Assembly (NCBI GenBank): GCA_026987225.1
Contig: JALSNB010000393.1
Coordinates: 1-6,018 of the forward strand
Direction: 5' to 3'
From: Caldisericaceae bacterium
GTDB lineage: Bacteria; Caldisericota; Caldisericia; Caldisericales; Caldisericaceae
DNA length: 6,018 bases
Of the stretch, positions 1 through 5,833 are shown piece by piece; within the stretch, counting starts at the first letter, position 1, and each line of letters starts with the position of its first letter. The notes under the pieces were generated by a model that worked only from the letters and a program-made list of their open reading frames with translations, searched no databases and had not been told where the DNA came from. Both the position numbers and the translations under genes were made by a program.

Positions 1-297
1 CTTTACAAACCGAAAGGGGCAAAAGAGGAAAAACTCATTTTCTATTCGCTGGGCAATTTCGTTTTCGATCAATACTTTTCGAAGGAAACTCAGGAAGGCC
101 TTGCCGTAGGACTGGAACTTTCAAAAAATAGGGAAGTTTTTCGCCTTTTTCCGCTGCAAAGTAAACTCTCTCAGGTAGAGCTTATGCATGCAACCGATGC
201 CAAGGCATTTTTAGTAAACCTATCCCAAATATCGGATAAACGACTGCAAAACGAAATTAAAAACGGCATTATAGTGATAAAAAGAAACGGCAGGTAA
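1..297 (+). CDS. CapA-family protein, C-terminal part (5' end outside window)
   Basis: Frame 1 is open from the first base to a TAA at 295-297, giving 98 residues of a C-terminus. The fragment contains FYSLGNFVFDQ (residues 19-29), typical of the end of the CapA/PgsA metallophosphoesterase-like domain (PGA_cap family), followed by the usual EGLAVGLEL-type strand. Family members are calcineurin-like enzymes linked to poly-gamma-glutamate capsule synthesis or, in many anaerobes, to poorly defined cell-envelope roles. The metal-binding residues lie upstream of the window, so activity cannot be judged. The gene is convergent with the MFS gene, with only 24 bp between the stops and no clear terminator hairpin there. 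The family call is good; the specific function is open. Confidence 0.82.
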   Translation, partial: LYKPKGAKEEKLIFYSLGNFVFDQYFSKETQEGLAVGLELSKNREVFRLFPLQSKLSQVELMHATDAKAFLVNLSQISDKRLQNEIKNGIIVIKRNGR

Positions 298-321
298 TTT
301 ATAGTATAGGATTGGAAATTT

Positions 322-1479
322 CTATGCGTCAACAAGCTTCAAAGAAAGCAGAAGCGCTACCGGTGATGCGAGAAAAACAAATATAAAGACGGGAACAAGC
401 CCTATTTTATCGATAAATAGGCTTAAAATTGTTAAGAGAATACTGGCTGTTCCCCAGGAAATTCCCATACCGAGGCTGGATGCAATAGCTCTTTTATCCG
501 GTAGTAAAAGCTGCATGTAAGTGACGTTTGCCCCCATTGTAAAAAACCAGAAGAAAAATGCAACTGAGAATGCGGCAAACATGATGTAAACATTTCTCGT
601 TACAAAGACAAAAACGCCGAATAGCGTTCCTAATGCAAGAGAAAGTATGTTTACAAATTTCGGCCCGAACTTGTCGGATAAAACCGCACCCGTGTAAGTG
701 CCGAACGCACCTGTAAACCGAGAGGCGGATAGGAAATAACCAACCCAAATAATGGGTAATTTAAGAAAAACGATGTAGAGCGGGATAAGCGTGGAAAATC
801 CCATAATCACAAGGCTCCTTAAGACGTTTACTGCAAGGAGTTCTTTTGTTCCTTCGCTTTTAAGTGCCGAAATCATACTTGGCTTTTTAATTTTCTGTTT
901 TTTCATGCCTTTCCTATCCATAAGCAAAGCAAATAGAATAATTCCAGCAACAACCAAACCGAACAGCGTAAGTAACGGTAGGCGAGAAAATCCGAATTTA
1001 TCGATAAAAAGAAGAATCATAATCGGTGCAACTCCGGAACCTATCGTTCCGCCTATTGAAAATACGGACATTGCAGTGTGAGGTTTTTTAAACTTTAATT
1101 GCCCTACGAGCGAGGCGGCATTCGGATGGAAAAAAGAATTACCTATAAGTCCTATGCTTATGAATATTATAAAAATAAGAAGGCTCTTTGAAATGCCGAT
1201 TAAAGGCACGAAAATCAGTGTGATCAGGATGCTTAAAATTACCATTAACTTTTCCGAAAAAATTTCTCCGAGATAGGCTCCGAACGGCTGCAAAAACGAA
1301 GTTGCAATACCAAGTGCGGACGGGATTAGTGCGGTTTGGCCAGCAGTAAGAGAAAATCTATTCATTATAAGCGGTAGTATGGGTTTTAAAATGCCTGAAA
1401 ACCAATCAACCGTAAAGTGACCGAGGAGTAAAGCCGAAAGTATGATAATGGCAGAGCTAAATTTTTTCTTTGCGCTCAT
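322..1479 (-). CDS. MFS transporter, fosmidomycin-resistance (Fsr)-like
   Basis: A 385-residue inner-membrane transporter with about twelve hydrophobic segments. The first helix carries GHFTVDWFSGILKPILP (about 20-36), and FHPNAASLVG lies at about 117-126. Both resemble the Fsr branch of the major facilitator superfamily (HF..D...G.L..LLP and FHPEA). SDKFGPK at about 268-274 is the MFS loop motif of the C-terminal half, and a basic loop at about 187-200 separates the halves. The substrate cannot be read from sequence; Fsr relatives are drug or metabolite exporters. I place the start at the ATG at 1479, which has a GGAG (1490-1493) 10 nt upstream. A TTG at 1488 is in frame but sits 1 nt from that GGAG. 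The start lies inside the upstream CDF gene (23-bp overlap), so this is the last gene of the block and probably translationally coupled. Confidence 0.85.
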   Translation of the reverse strand: MSAKKKFSSAIIILSALLLGHFTVDWFSGILKPILPLIMNRFSLTAGQTALIPSALGIATSFLQPFGAYLGEIFSEKLMVILSILITLIFVPLIGISKSLLIFIIFISIGLIGNSFFHPNAASLVGQLKFKKPHTAMSVFSIGGTIGSGVAPIMILLFIDKFGFSRLPLLTLFGLVVAGIILFALLMDRKGMKKQKIKKPSMISALKSEGTKELLAVNVLRSLVIMGFSTLIPLYIVFLKLPIIWVGYFLSASRFTGAFGTYTGAVLSDKFGPKFVNILSLALGTLFGVFVFVTRNVYIMFAAFSVAFFFWFFTMGANVTYMQLLLPDKRAIASSLGMGISWGTASILLTILSLFIDKIGLVPVFIFVFLASPVALLLSLKLVDA

Positions 1480-2629
1480 TCTCTGCAAACTCCATGACTT
1501 TTGCCATTGTAAGGTTCGGTTCGACCTTTACATCTATATCGTAATCTTCGAATATATATTTCGGCCCGGGCGACTTTAATTCCTTTTTCAAAAATAGGAC
1601 GTCAATACCTTTCTTAGCAAGCCATTCCGCTGTTTTTATCCCTTTGCCTTTAACTTCGGAGCGAAACGGATTTTCTGCAATGTTTATAGCAGTTGCTTTT
1701 AGTAGCATAAACGCCGGCGCGGAACCGAATTCGTCCGAAATATTTTTAAAATTATCTATTGGAACGGCAATAAGTTTTTCATCCTTTTCCGAAGGTTCAT
1801 AATGTATGATTACCGAGTCAACGTGAGGAATTTCTCGTTTAATTGTGTTTTCAATTTCGGATACGATTTTATGAGCTTTATTCAAATTTTTCGTTTTCAG
1901 TGTAATAACGGCTTCAAGAAATTTAAAGCTTCCGGAGTTCCTGCCGTTAACCTCTTTAACTTCTTCAACAAAAGGAAATTTCGTTATAATGTTTTTCATT
2001 TTATCGAGAGTTTTGAAATCCACGGATGCATCGAGCAGAACCCTTATCGAATCGAGAGCCACTTCGTATCCGGCCTTAAAAATCATTACGGCAACAATAA
2101 CAGCTGCGATTTTATCCAGATTTGAAATATGAAAAAAGGCTCCGATGAGTCCTAAAATAATAATAACGGAAGAGAGCATATCGGAACGCATATGCTTTGA
2201 GTCCGAAACAAGAGCCGGTGATTCTTCTGTTTTACCAACTTTTAATTCGTACCCGGAAAAAAAGAAAGTTAGAATAACCGCAAGCAACTCTATTCCCATT
2301 GCTACAAAAACATATTTTATCGTGTACTGTTTTTTGGAGAAAACCACTTCTTTTATGATTTCATATCCTGCAAAAAAGATCGCAAAAGAAGTGAACAGCG
2401 AAATAAGGTTTTCCAATTTATACATGCCGAACGGAAATGTTTTTGTTTTTCTGTTTGATAGTTTAACCCCGAAGTAAAGGGCGATAGAAGCGATAATGTC
2501 GCTTGATGAATGTATTCCGTCCGCAATAAGCCCCAAGCTTCCGCTCAGAATGCCACCGAAAAATTTTATAAATGCGAGGCCCGTGTTTAAAACGAGCCCC
2601 AATAGCACGACTCTTTCTTTTTTCTTCAA
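1457..2629 (-). CDS. Cation diffusion facilitator with C-terminal NifX/NafY-like domain
   Basis: A 390-residue membrane metal/proton antiporter expected to export divalent cations such as Zn2+, Fe2+ or Mn2+. Residues about 7-190 form six hydrophobic segments. The transport-site motifs are D37/H40/D44 (ADGIHSSSD) and D143/H146/D150 (DSKHMRSD). Residues about 206-278 form the cytoplasmic CDF dimerisation domain, ending HYEP. Standard CDFs of about 290 residues stop there. This one continues with about 105 residues (LIAVPID...EFGSAPAF...ENPF...GID) resembling the dinitrogenase iron-molybdenum cofactor biosynthesis domain (PF02579). The start is TTG at 2629, supported by AGGAAGG (2636-2642) 6 nt upstream, inside the end of the dehydrogenase gene. 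The gap to that gene is 1 bp, so the two are almost certainly co-transcribed. The stop is TAG at 1457-1459. The metal specificity is not decidable from sequence. Confidence 0.88.
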   Translation of the reverse strand: MKKKERVVLLGLVLNTGLAFIKFFGGILSGSLGLIADGIHSSSDIIASIALYFGVKLSNRKTKTFPFGMYKLENLISLFTSFAIFFAGYEIIKEVVFSKKQYTIKYVFVAMGIELLAVILTFFFSGYELKVGKTEESPALVSDSKHMRSDMLSSVIIILGLIGAFFHISNLDKIAAVIVAVMIFKAGYEVALDSIRVLLDASVDFKTLDKMKNIITKFPFVEEVKEVNGRNSGSFKFLEAVITLKTKNLNKAHKIVSEIENTIKREIPHVDSVIIHYEPSEKDEKLIAVPIDNFKNISDEFGSAPAFMLLKATAINIAENPFRSEVKGKGIKTAEWLAKKGIDVLFLKKELKSPGPKYIFEDYDIDVKVEPNLTMAKVMEFAENERKEKI

Positions 2630-2630
2630 T

Positions 2631-3821
2631 TCAGGCCTTCCTGAAGAGATCCTTATAGTTGTATGCCGTATTGTATATCTCGAGTATTTTTTCTTTGCTT
2701 AAAGGTTCTCTTGCATGTACGGTTCCATCGGGATTGGGTTCGTCGGAAATTGCCATCTCGGCAAATTTTTCCAGATCTTCTCTCTTAATGCCCAAATCTT
2801 TCAATGATACAAAAGCATTTACTTTTTTCATCCAATGAACGATACGCTCCACTGTCTTTGTCGGTGAATCCGTAGAAAGCACATTTTTACCAAACGTTTT
2901 CAGCCTGTCTTTATGTATATCCAGCGTATGATACAGGAATGCGGGCATCAGAGCGGCAAGCCCCCTTCCGTGAGAAATTCCGTATATCCCGGAAATAGGA
3001 TGTTCCAACCTATGCATCGGAAACGGCCCTCTCCTTCCTGCAGACGGAAAACCGGATAGTGCAAGAGTGGAAATCCAAGATAGAGATTCTCTTGCTTCCA
3101 AATTTTTAAGGTCGTTAAACACGATTTCTCCCTGTTTCATAGCCTCTTTTATTAAAGCTTCCGAAATCCTGTCACTAACAGGGGCACTGGCACGAGAAGA
3201 AAGATAGCTCTCAAAAATATGTGTTATCATATCTATAACACCGTCTATTGTCTGTTTTTGAGGCACGGTAAGTGTTAAAAGAGGATCCACTATTGAAGTT
3301 TTAGGAAATAACGCATCTCCGAAAATCGCCCTTTTACTTCTCGTTTCACTATTGGTGATCACACCGCCCGCATCCGCTTCGGAGCCTGTCGCCGCAACCG
3401 TAATAACGGCAAGGATCGGTAATGTTTTATCAGGCACTTTTGCCTTTGGCGGACGTTCGCAGTAGTCCCAAACCGGCCTGCTTGTCACTGCAACCACGGA
3501 AATGCCTTTTGTTGCATCGATTACACTTCCTCCACCGAGCGCTATAAGAAAATCAACTTTTTCCTTGCGGGCAACTTCTCCTCCTCTATCAACAGTTTTA
3601 CTTTCTGGATTCGGTTCCACTTCGCAAAACTCCACAAATTCAATACCGTTTTCTTTAAGCTGCTTCTCTGCTTTGTCCAATAATCCGGAAGACTTTGCAA
3701 AATGTTTACCTGTTACGATAAGCGCTTTCTTACCGATGAGTTTTGCTTCTTTTCCGAGATCTTCAAATTTTCCCTTACCGAAAACTATTTTCGTGGGAAG
3801 CTTAAAAGTGAAGCTATCCAT
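2631..3821 (-). CDS. Iron-containing alcohol dehydrogenase (group III, YqhD/BdhA-like)
   Basis: A 396-residue cytoplasmic NAD(P)-dependent oxidoreductase interconverting alcohols and aldehydes; the physiological substrate is unknown. The N-terminal half binds the nucleotide through GGGSVID (96-102) and has ATGSEAD at about 144-150. The C-terminal helical half holds the metal site: D197 and H201 (DMITH), H270 (PMH) and H284 (GISHGRG). The 14-residue spacing of the two last histidines and the H..EHPISGIYGISH arrangement match the YqhD/butanol dehydrogenase branch. All four ligands are present and the length is normal. The start is ATG at 3821. An in-frame GTG at 3830 lies inside the Shine-Dalgarno sequence and is unlikely to be used. 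The upstream neighbour is rubredoxin, separated by a terminator hairpin; the downstream neighbour is the CDF gene, 1 bp away. I found no good promoter directly upstream. Confidence 0.93.
   Translation of the reverse strand: MDSFTFKLPTKIVFGKGKFEDLGKEAKLIGKKALIVTGKHFAKSSGLLDKAEKQLKENGIEFVEFCEVEPNPESKTVDRGGEVARKEKVDFLIALGGGSVIDATKGISVVAVTSRPVWDYCERPPKAKVPDKTLPILAVITVAATGSEADAGGVITNSETRSKRAIFGDALFPKTSIVDPLLTLTVPQKQTIDGVIDMITHIFESYLSSRASAPVSDRISEALIKEAMKQGEIVFNDLKNLEARESLSWISTLALSGFPSAGRRGPFPMHRLEHPISGIYGISHGRGLAALMPAFLYHTLDIHKDRLKTFGKNVLSTDSPTKTVERIVHWMKKVNAFVSLKDLGIKREDLEKFAEMAISDEPNPDGTVHAREPLSKEKILEIYNTAYNYKDLFRKA
2636..2642 (-). promoter_or_regulatory. Ribosome binding site fixing the TTG start of the CDF gene
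   Basis: The minus strand reads AGGAAGG, then six bases, then TTG at 2629. The site lies within the last codons of the dehydrogenase gene, whose TGA (2631-2633) falls between the site and the start. This supports a non-ATG start and translational coupling of the two genes. Confidence 0.75.
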
Positions 3822-3825
3822 CACA

Positions 3826-3836
3826 ATCACCTCCTT
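3826..3836 (-). promoter_or_regulatory. Near-perfect Shine-Dalgarno sequence of the alcohol dehydrogenase
   Basis: The minus strand reads AAGGAGGTGAT, an 11-base complement to the usual 3' end of 16S rRNA. The ATG at 3821 lies 8 nt after the GGAGG core. The in-frame GTG at 3830 overlaps this element, which rules it out as the start. It is the strongest ribosome site in the window and implies high translation of this gene once transcribed. Confidence 0.85.
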
Positions 3837-3849
3837 CTATTAATATAAC

Positions 3850-3879
3850 AAAAAAGCAGGTGATTAAAACACCTGCTTT
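3850..3879 (-). terminator. Intrinsic terminator downstream of rubredoxin
   Basis: Arms at 3853-3862 and 3870-3879 form a perfect 10-bp stem (AAAGCAGGTG with CACCTGCTTT) around a 7-base loop. On the minus strand the stem runs into a run of six T (3855-3850), giving a typical rho-independent terminator 24 bp past the rubredoxin stop. The mirrored A/T tracts could also support weaker termination on the plus strand. It sits about 28 nt before the dehydrogenase start, so it probably lowers rather than abolishes transcription of the three genes beyond it. Confidence 0.85.
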
Positions 3880-3902
3880 AAAGGATATTTGTAGGTTAGG
3901 GC

Positions 3903-4064
3903 TTATTCTACGGGTTCGAACTGATCTTTCGTTGCTCCGCAAAGAGGGCACGTCCAATCATCGGGAAGTTTTTCAAACGGAGTATTCGGAGAAACGCCTT
4001 GAGTATCATCCCCTTGCTCCGGATCGTAAATATACCCACAAATTAAGCATCTGTATTTTTTCAT
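3903..4064 (-). CDS. Rubredoxin
   Basis: A 53-residue cytoplasmic one-electron carrier with a single Fe(Cys)4 centre. The ligands are C6 and C9 (CLICG) and C39 and C42 (CPLCGA). The conserved aromatic core residues Y4, Y11, Y13, F30 and W37 and the DDW preceding the second cysteine pair are present, and the length is normal for the family. Two consecutive ATG codons occur (4067 and 4064). I prefer the second: GAGG then sits 6 nt upstream, and the protein begins MKKYRC as is usual. The gene starts 11 bp after the rubrerythrin stop and is surely co-transcribed with it; rubredoxin is the known electron donor to rubrerythrin in peroxide reduction. A terminator follows. Confidence 0.96.
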   Translation of the reverse strand: MKKYRCLICGYIYDPEQGDDTQGVSPNTPFEKLPDDWTCPLCGATKDQFEPVE

Positions 4065-4075
4065 CATTCACCTCG

Positions 4076-4579
4076 TTAAAATTCTTTGAACATAGATTTC
4101 GGTGCGCCGCAAACCGGACATTTTTCCGGAGCTTCACCTACTACCGTATAGCCGCACACAGGGCAGATAGAAATTTTGTCCAGTTTCGGATTCTCCCCTT
4201 TTTCTACCTTTTCTTTTGTAGAATCATACAGCTCTCTGTGTAATTTTTCCGCTGCAAGTGCAAAATCAATAGAACGCTGTGCGCCTTTTTCGTTTTGTAA
4301 TTCTGCGATTGCTTTGTAGGCAGGATACATCTCTTCGATTTCAAAATTTTCTCCTTCGCGAGCTGCATGGAGATTGTCTTTTGTTGCTTTGACATCACCG
4401 AGTTCCTTCAAATGGTTTGTTGCATGAACCTGCTCTGCAAAGGCGATTGCCCTGAAAAGCCGTGCCACATCTTTCAAACCTTCTTTTTCCGCTTGATCTG
4501 CAAATGCAAGATACTTCATGTGCGCCTGGCTTTCACCGGCAAACGCTTCTCTTAAACTTTTCTCTGTCATCTTTTTCAT
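4076..4579 (-). CDS. Rubrerythrin
   Basis: A 167-residue cytoplasmic peroxidase of anaerobes that reduces hydrogen peroxide to water using electrons from rubredoxin. Residues about 1-120 form a ferritin-like four-helix domain with diiron ligands in order: E16 (GESQAH), E49 and H52 (AEQVH), E80 and E83 (ENFEIEE), E111 and H114 (AEKLH). Residues about 137-167 are a rubredoxin-like domain with C139/C142 and C154/C157, with 11 residues between the pairs. All expected ligands are present. The start is ATG at 4579 with AGGAGG 6 nt upstream. A promoter lies just upstream at 4611-4638. It is the first gene of the minus-strand block, with rubredoxin 11 bp downstream. PerR-type control would be typical in Firmicutes, but I could not find a convincing box. 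Confidence 0.96.
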   Translation of the reverse strand: MKKMTEKSLREAFAGESQAHMKYLAFADQAEKEGLKDVARLFRAIAFAEQVHATNHLKELGDVKATKDNLHAAREGENFEIEEMYPAYKAIAELQNEKGAQRSIDFALAAEKLHRELYDSTKEKVEKGENPKLDKISICPVCGYTVVGEAPEKCPVCGAPKSMFKEF

Positions 4580-4610
4580 ATTCTACCTCCTAAATTGTAA
4601 TCTTTCTAAT

Positions 4611-4638
4611 ACTATATCACAGAATTCGTTAATGTAAA
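4611..4638 (-). promoter_or_regulatory. Housekeeping-type promoter for rubrerythrin-rubredoxin
   Basis: On the minus strand a -35 TTTACA (4638-4633) is followed by a 16-base spacer and the -10 TATAGT (4616-4611), with TGA immediately before it giving an extended -10. Transcription would start near 4604, leaving a leader of about 25 nt with the AGGAGG site. Confidence 0.7.
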
Positions 4639-4662
4639 GCGTTTGAAATAAAATTATGAGAT

Positions 4663-4691
4663 TTTTTTATTTTGAATTTTTATGATAGAAT
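4663..4691 (+). promoter_or_regulatory. Probable promoter of the DUF4332-type gene
   Basis: An extended -10, TGATAGAAT (4683-4691), has one mismatch in the hexamer. The matching -35 position (4663-4668, all T) is weak. A start near 4698 would give a leader of about 20 nt before the ATG at 4719, with AAAAGGAGG ending 7 nt before it. It is divergent from the rubrerythrin promoter. Confidence 0.5.
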
Positions 4692-4718
4692 TTCAAAAAA
4701 TGAAAAGGAGGTAATATT

Positions 4719-5123
4719 ATGAAAAAAGTAGAAGAAGTAGAAGGAATAGGAAAATCCTATGCAAAAAAGCTTGAGAAAGCAAAGATTTTTACGACGGACG
4801 ATCTGTTAGAAAAAGGGGGCACACCAAAAGGCAGAAAGGAGATTGCATCAAAAAGTGGCATTTCGGAACAGCTCATTTTGAAATGGGTGAATCACGTGGA
4901 TCTTTTCAGAATCAAAGGTGTCGGTAAACAGTATGCCGAACTTCTCGAAGCATCGGGAGTCGATACTGTTGTGGAACTTTCCCACAGAAATCCTGAAAAC
5001 CTTTTGAAAGCAATGGAAAAAACAAACGCCAAAAAACATCTCGTTCGTGCTTTGCCTTACCTTAAACAGGTTAAAAAATGGGTAGAGCAAGCAAAAAAGT
5101 TACCGAGAAAAATTAACTATTAG
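4719..5123 (+). CDS. Small helix-hairpin-helix protein, DUF4332-like
   Basis: A 134-residue, lysine-rich, soluble protein with two helix-hairpin-helix units: VEGIGKSYAKKLEKA (7-21) and IKGVGKQYAELLEASG (65-80). Between them lies a segment like a short helical domain (KGRKEIASKSGISEQLILKWV). This arrangement matches DUF4332 (PF14229). GxG hairpins of this type usually contact DNA backbone, so nucleic-acid binding is a reasonable inference, but no biochemical role is established for stand-alone members that I know of. It has its own ribosome site and probable promoter, stands alone on the plus strand, and ends in a TAG at 5121-5123 that overlaps the convergent plsY stop. There is no signal peptide or membrane segment. 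Confidence 0.85.
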   Translation: MKKVEEVEGIGKSYAKKLEKAKIFTTDDLLEKGGTPKGRKEIASKSGISEQLILKWVNHVDLFRIKGVGKQYAELLEASGVDTVVELSHRNPENLLKAMEKTNAKKHLVRALPYLKQVKKWVEQAKKLPRKINY

Positions 5124-5734
5124 CGGCGTTTTCTGTTTTTTATAGGATTGGAATCAAGGATACTAATTTCGCTGCCGTTAATAAGATCTTTTATATTCTT
5201 TCTGTGAGTGTATAGCAGAATCGCTGCGACAAATAAAGAGGCATAAAAATAATAAACGCTACGGTGAAGTAAAATTTCATAAAGCGGAATCGTAGCAATC
5301 GATACGATGTTGGATAGGGAGATATATTTTTTCCACCACAGCACAAGGAAAAACGTAAATGCTCCGAAAAGGGTGGGAAGAGGGGACAGAAATGCAAGTG
5401 CTCCGTATGTTGTGGACGCACCTTTTCCGCCCTTAAATTTCATGAATATTGAGAAATCATGGCCTATTACGGTTGACACGGCGGCGATTGCGCACATAAG
5501 ATCGCTATGAAAAGCAATTCTTATGATAAGTACGGATACGAATCCTTCCAAAAAATCAAGCAGGAAAACAATTATTGCCGCCTTAACCCCAAGATATTGA
5601 GCAACATTTGCAAATCCTATGTTTCCGCTACCCTTTTTGGTAATATCCGTTTTATAGAAAATTCTACCGATTAAATATCCCGCAGGTATCGCTCCCACAA
5701 GGTATGGCACAATTATAGAAATAAAATATCTCAT
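5120..5734 (-). CDS. plsY: PlsY-family glycerol-3-phosphate acyltransferase (divergent)
   Basis: A 204-residue integral membrane protein of normal PlsY length, with about seven hydrophobic segments. PlsY transfers an acyl group from acyl-phosphate to glycerol-3-phosphate, the first step of phospholipid synthesis. The three family motifs can be aligned: GSGNIGFANVAQYLG (35-49); GHDFSIFMKFKGGKG (91-105), the phosphate loop; and YISLSNI (137-143), with HRKNIKDLINGSE (177-189) retaining H177, N180 and E189. Motif 1 normally reads GSGN.GATN..R.LG; here Thr is A42 and the arginine position is Q46. The DIR before it is DIT. Activity may therefore be altered, and a paralogue role is possible. The start is ATG at 5734 after AAAGGAGG. 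The gene overlaps the convergent DUF4332 gene by 4 bp and is divergent from the PAP2-like gene. Confidence 0.88.
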   Translation of the reverse strand: MRYFISIIVPYLVGAIPAGYLIGRIFYKTDITKKGSGNIGFANVAQYLGVKAAIIVFLLDFLEGFVSVLIIRIAFHSDLMCAIAAVSTVIGHDFSIFMKFKGGKGASTTYGALAFLSPLPTLFGAFTFFLVLWWKKYISLSNIVSIATIPLYEILLHRSVYYFYASLFVAAILLYTHRKNIKDLINGSEISILDSNPIKNRKRR

Positions 5735-5779
5735 TTTTCCTCCTTTACCATGGAAATTGTAATAAAACCATCTTTATTG

Positions 5780-5808
5780 TTTTCAGTATACCAAAATGGT
5801 GCTAAAAT
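5780..5808 (+). promoter_or_regulatory. Probable promoter of the PAP2-like gene
   Basis: A -35 TTTTCA (5780-5785), a 17-base spacer and a -10 TAAAAT (5803-5808) preceded by TGC give an extended -10. The start would be near 5815, about 19 nt before the ATG at 5834. Confidence 0.55.
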
Positions 5809-5813
5809 AAGAA
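5785..5813 (-). promoter_or_regulatory. Probable plsY promoter
   Basis: The minus strand has an extended -10, TGGTATACT (5793-5785). The -35 position 17 bases upstream (5813-5808, TTCTTA) is a poor match. Transcription would begin near 5778, giving a leader of about 44 nt. The region overlaps the promoter of the divergent gene almost entirely. Confidence 0.5.
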
Positions 5814-5833
5814 AAACTCAAAGGAGGCAACGG

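Noticed and set aside
298..321. A shared terminator between the CapA-like and MFS genes.
   Set aside because: The 24-bp gap has no stem beyond the short palindrome GAAATTTC (315-322).
791..1081. Open frames antisense to the MFS gene, and similar ones opposite the CDF, dehydrogenase, rubrerythrin and plsY genes.
   Set aside because: They lie wholly inside well-supported genes on the other strand, lack ribosome sites of note, and translate to low-complexity sequence without recognisable domains.
4580..4718. A PerR or similar operator in the rubrerythrin upstream region.
   Set aside because: The region is AT-rich, but I found no good match to TTATAATNATTATAA; only the two divergent promoters can be supported.
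5098..5118. An inverted repeat AGTTA/TAACT followed by T's on the minus strand, a possible plsY terminator.
   Set aside because: The stem is only 5 bp, AT-rich, with an 11-base loop, and lies inside the DUF4332 coding region; too weak to annotate.
305..5153. A 13-base direct repeat, TATAGGATTGGAA, at 305-317 and 5141-5153, both near gene 3' ends.
   Set aside because: One copy is coding sequence of plsY, and a single 13-base match in 6 kb is expected by chance fairly often.
5761..5778. A perfect 6-base inverted repeat, AATAAA/TTTATT, at the predicted plsY transcription start.
   Set aside because: It is purely A/T with a 6-base loop in an AT-rich region, so chance is a sufficient explanation.
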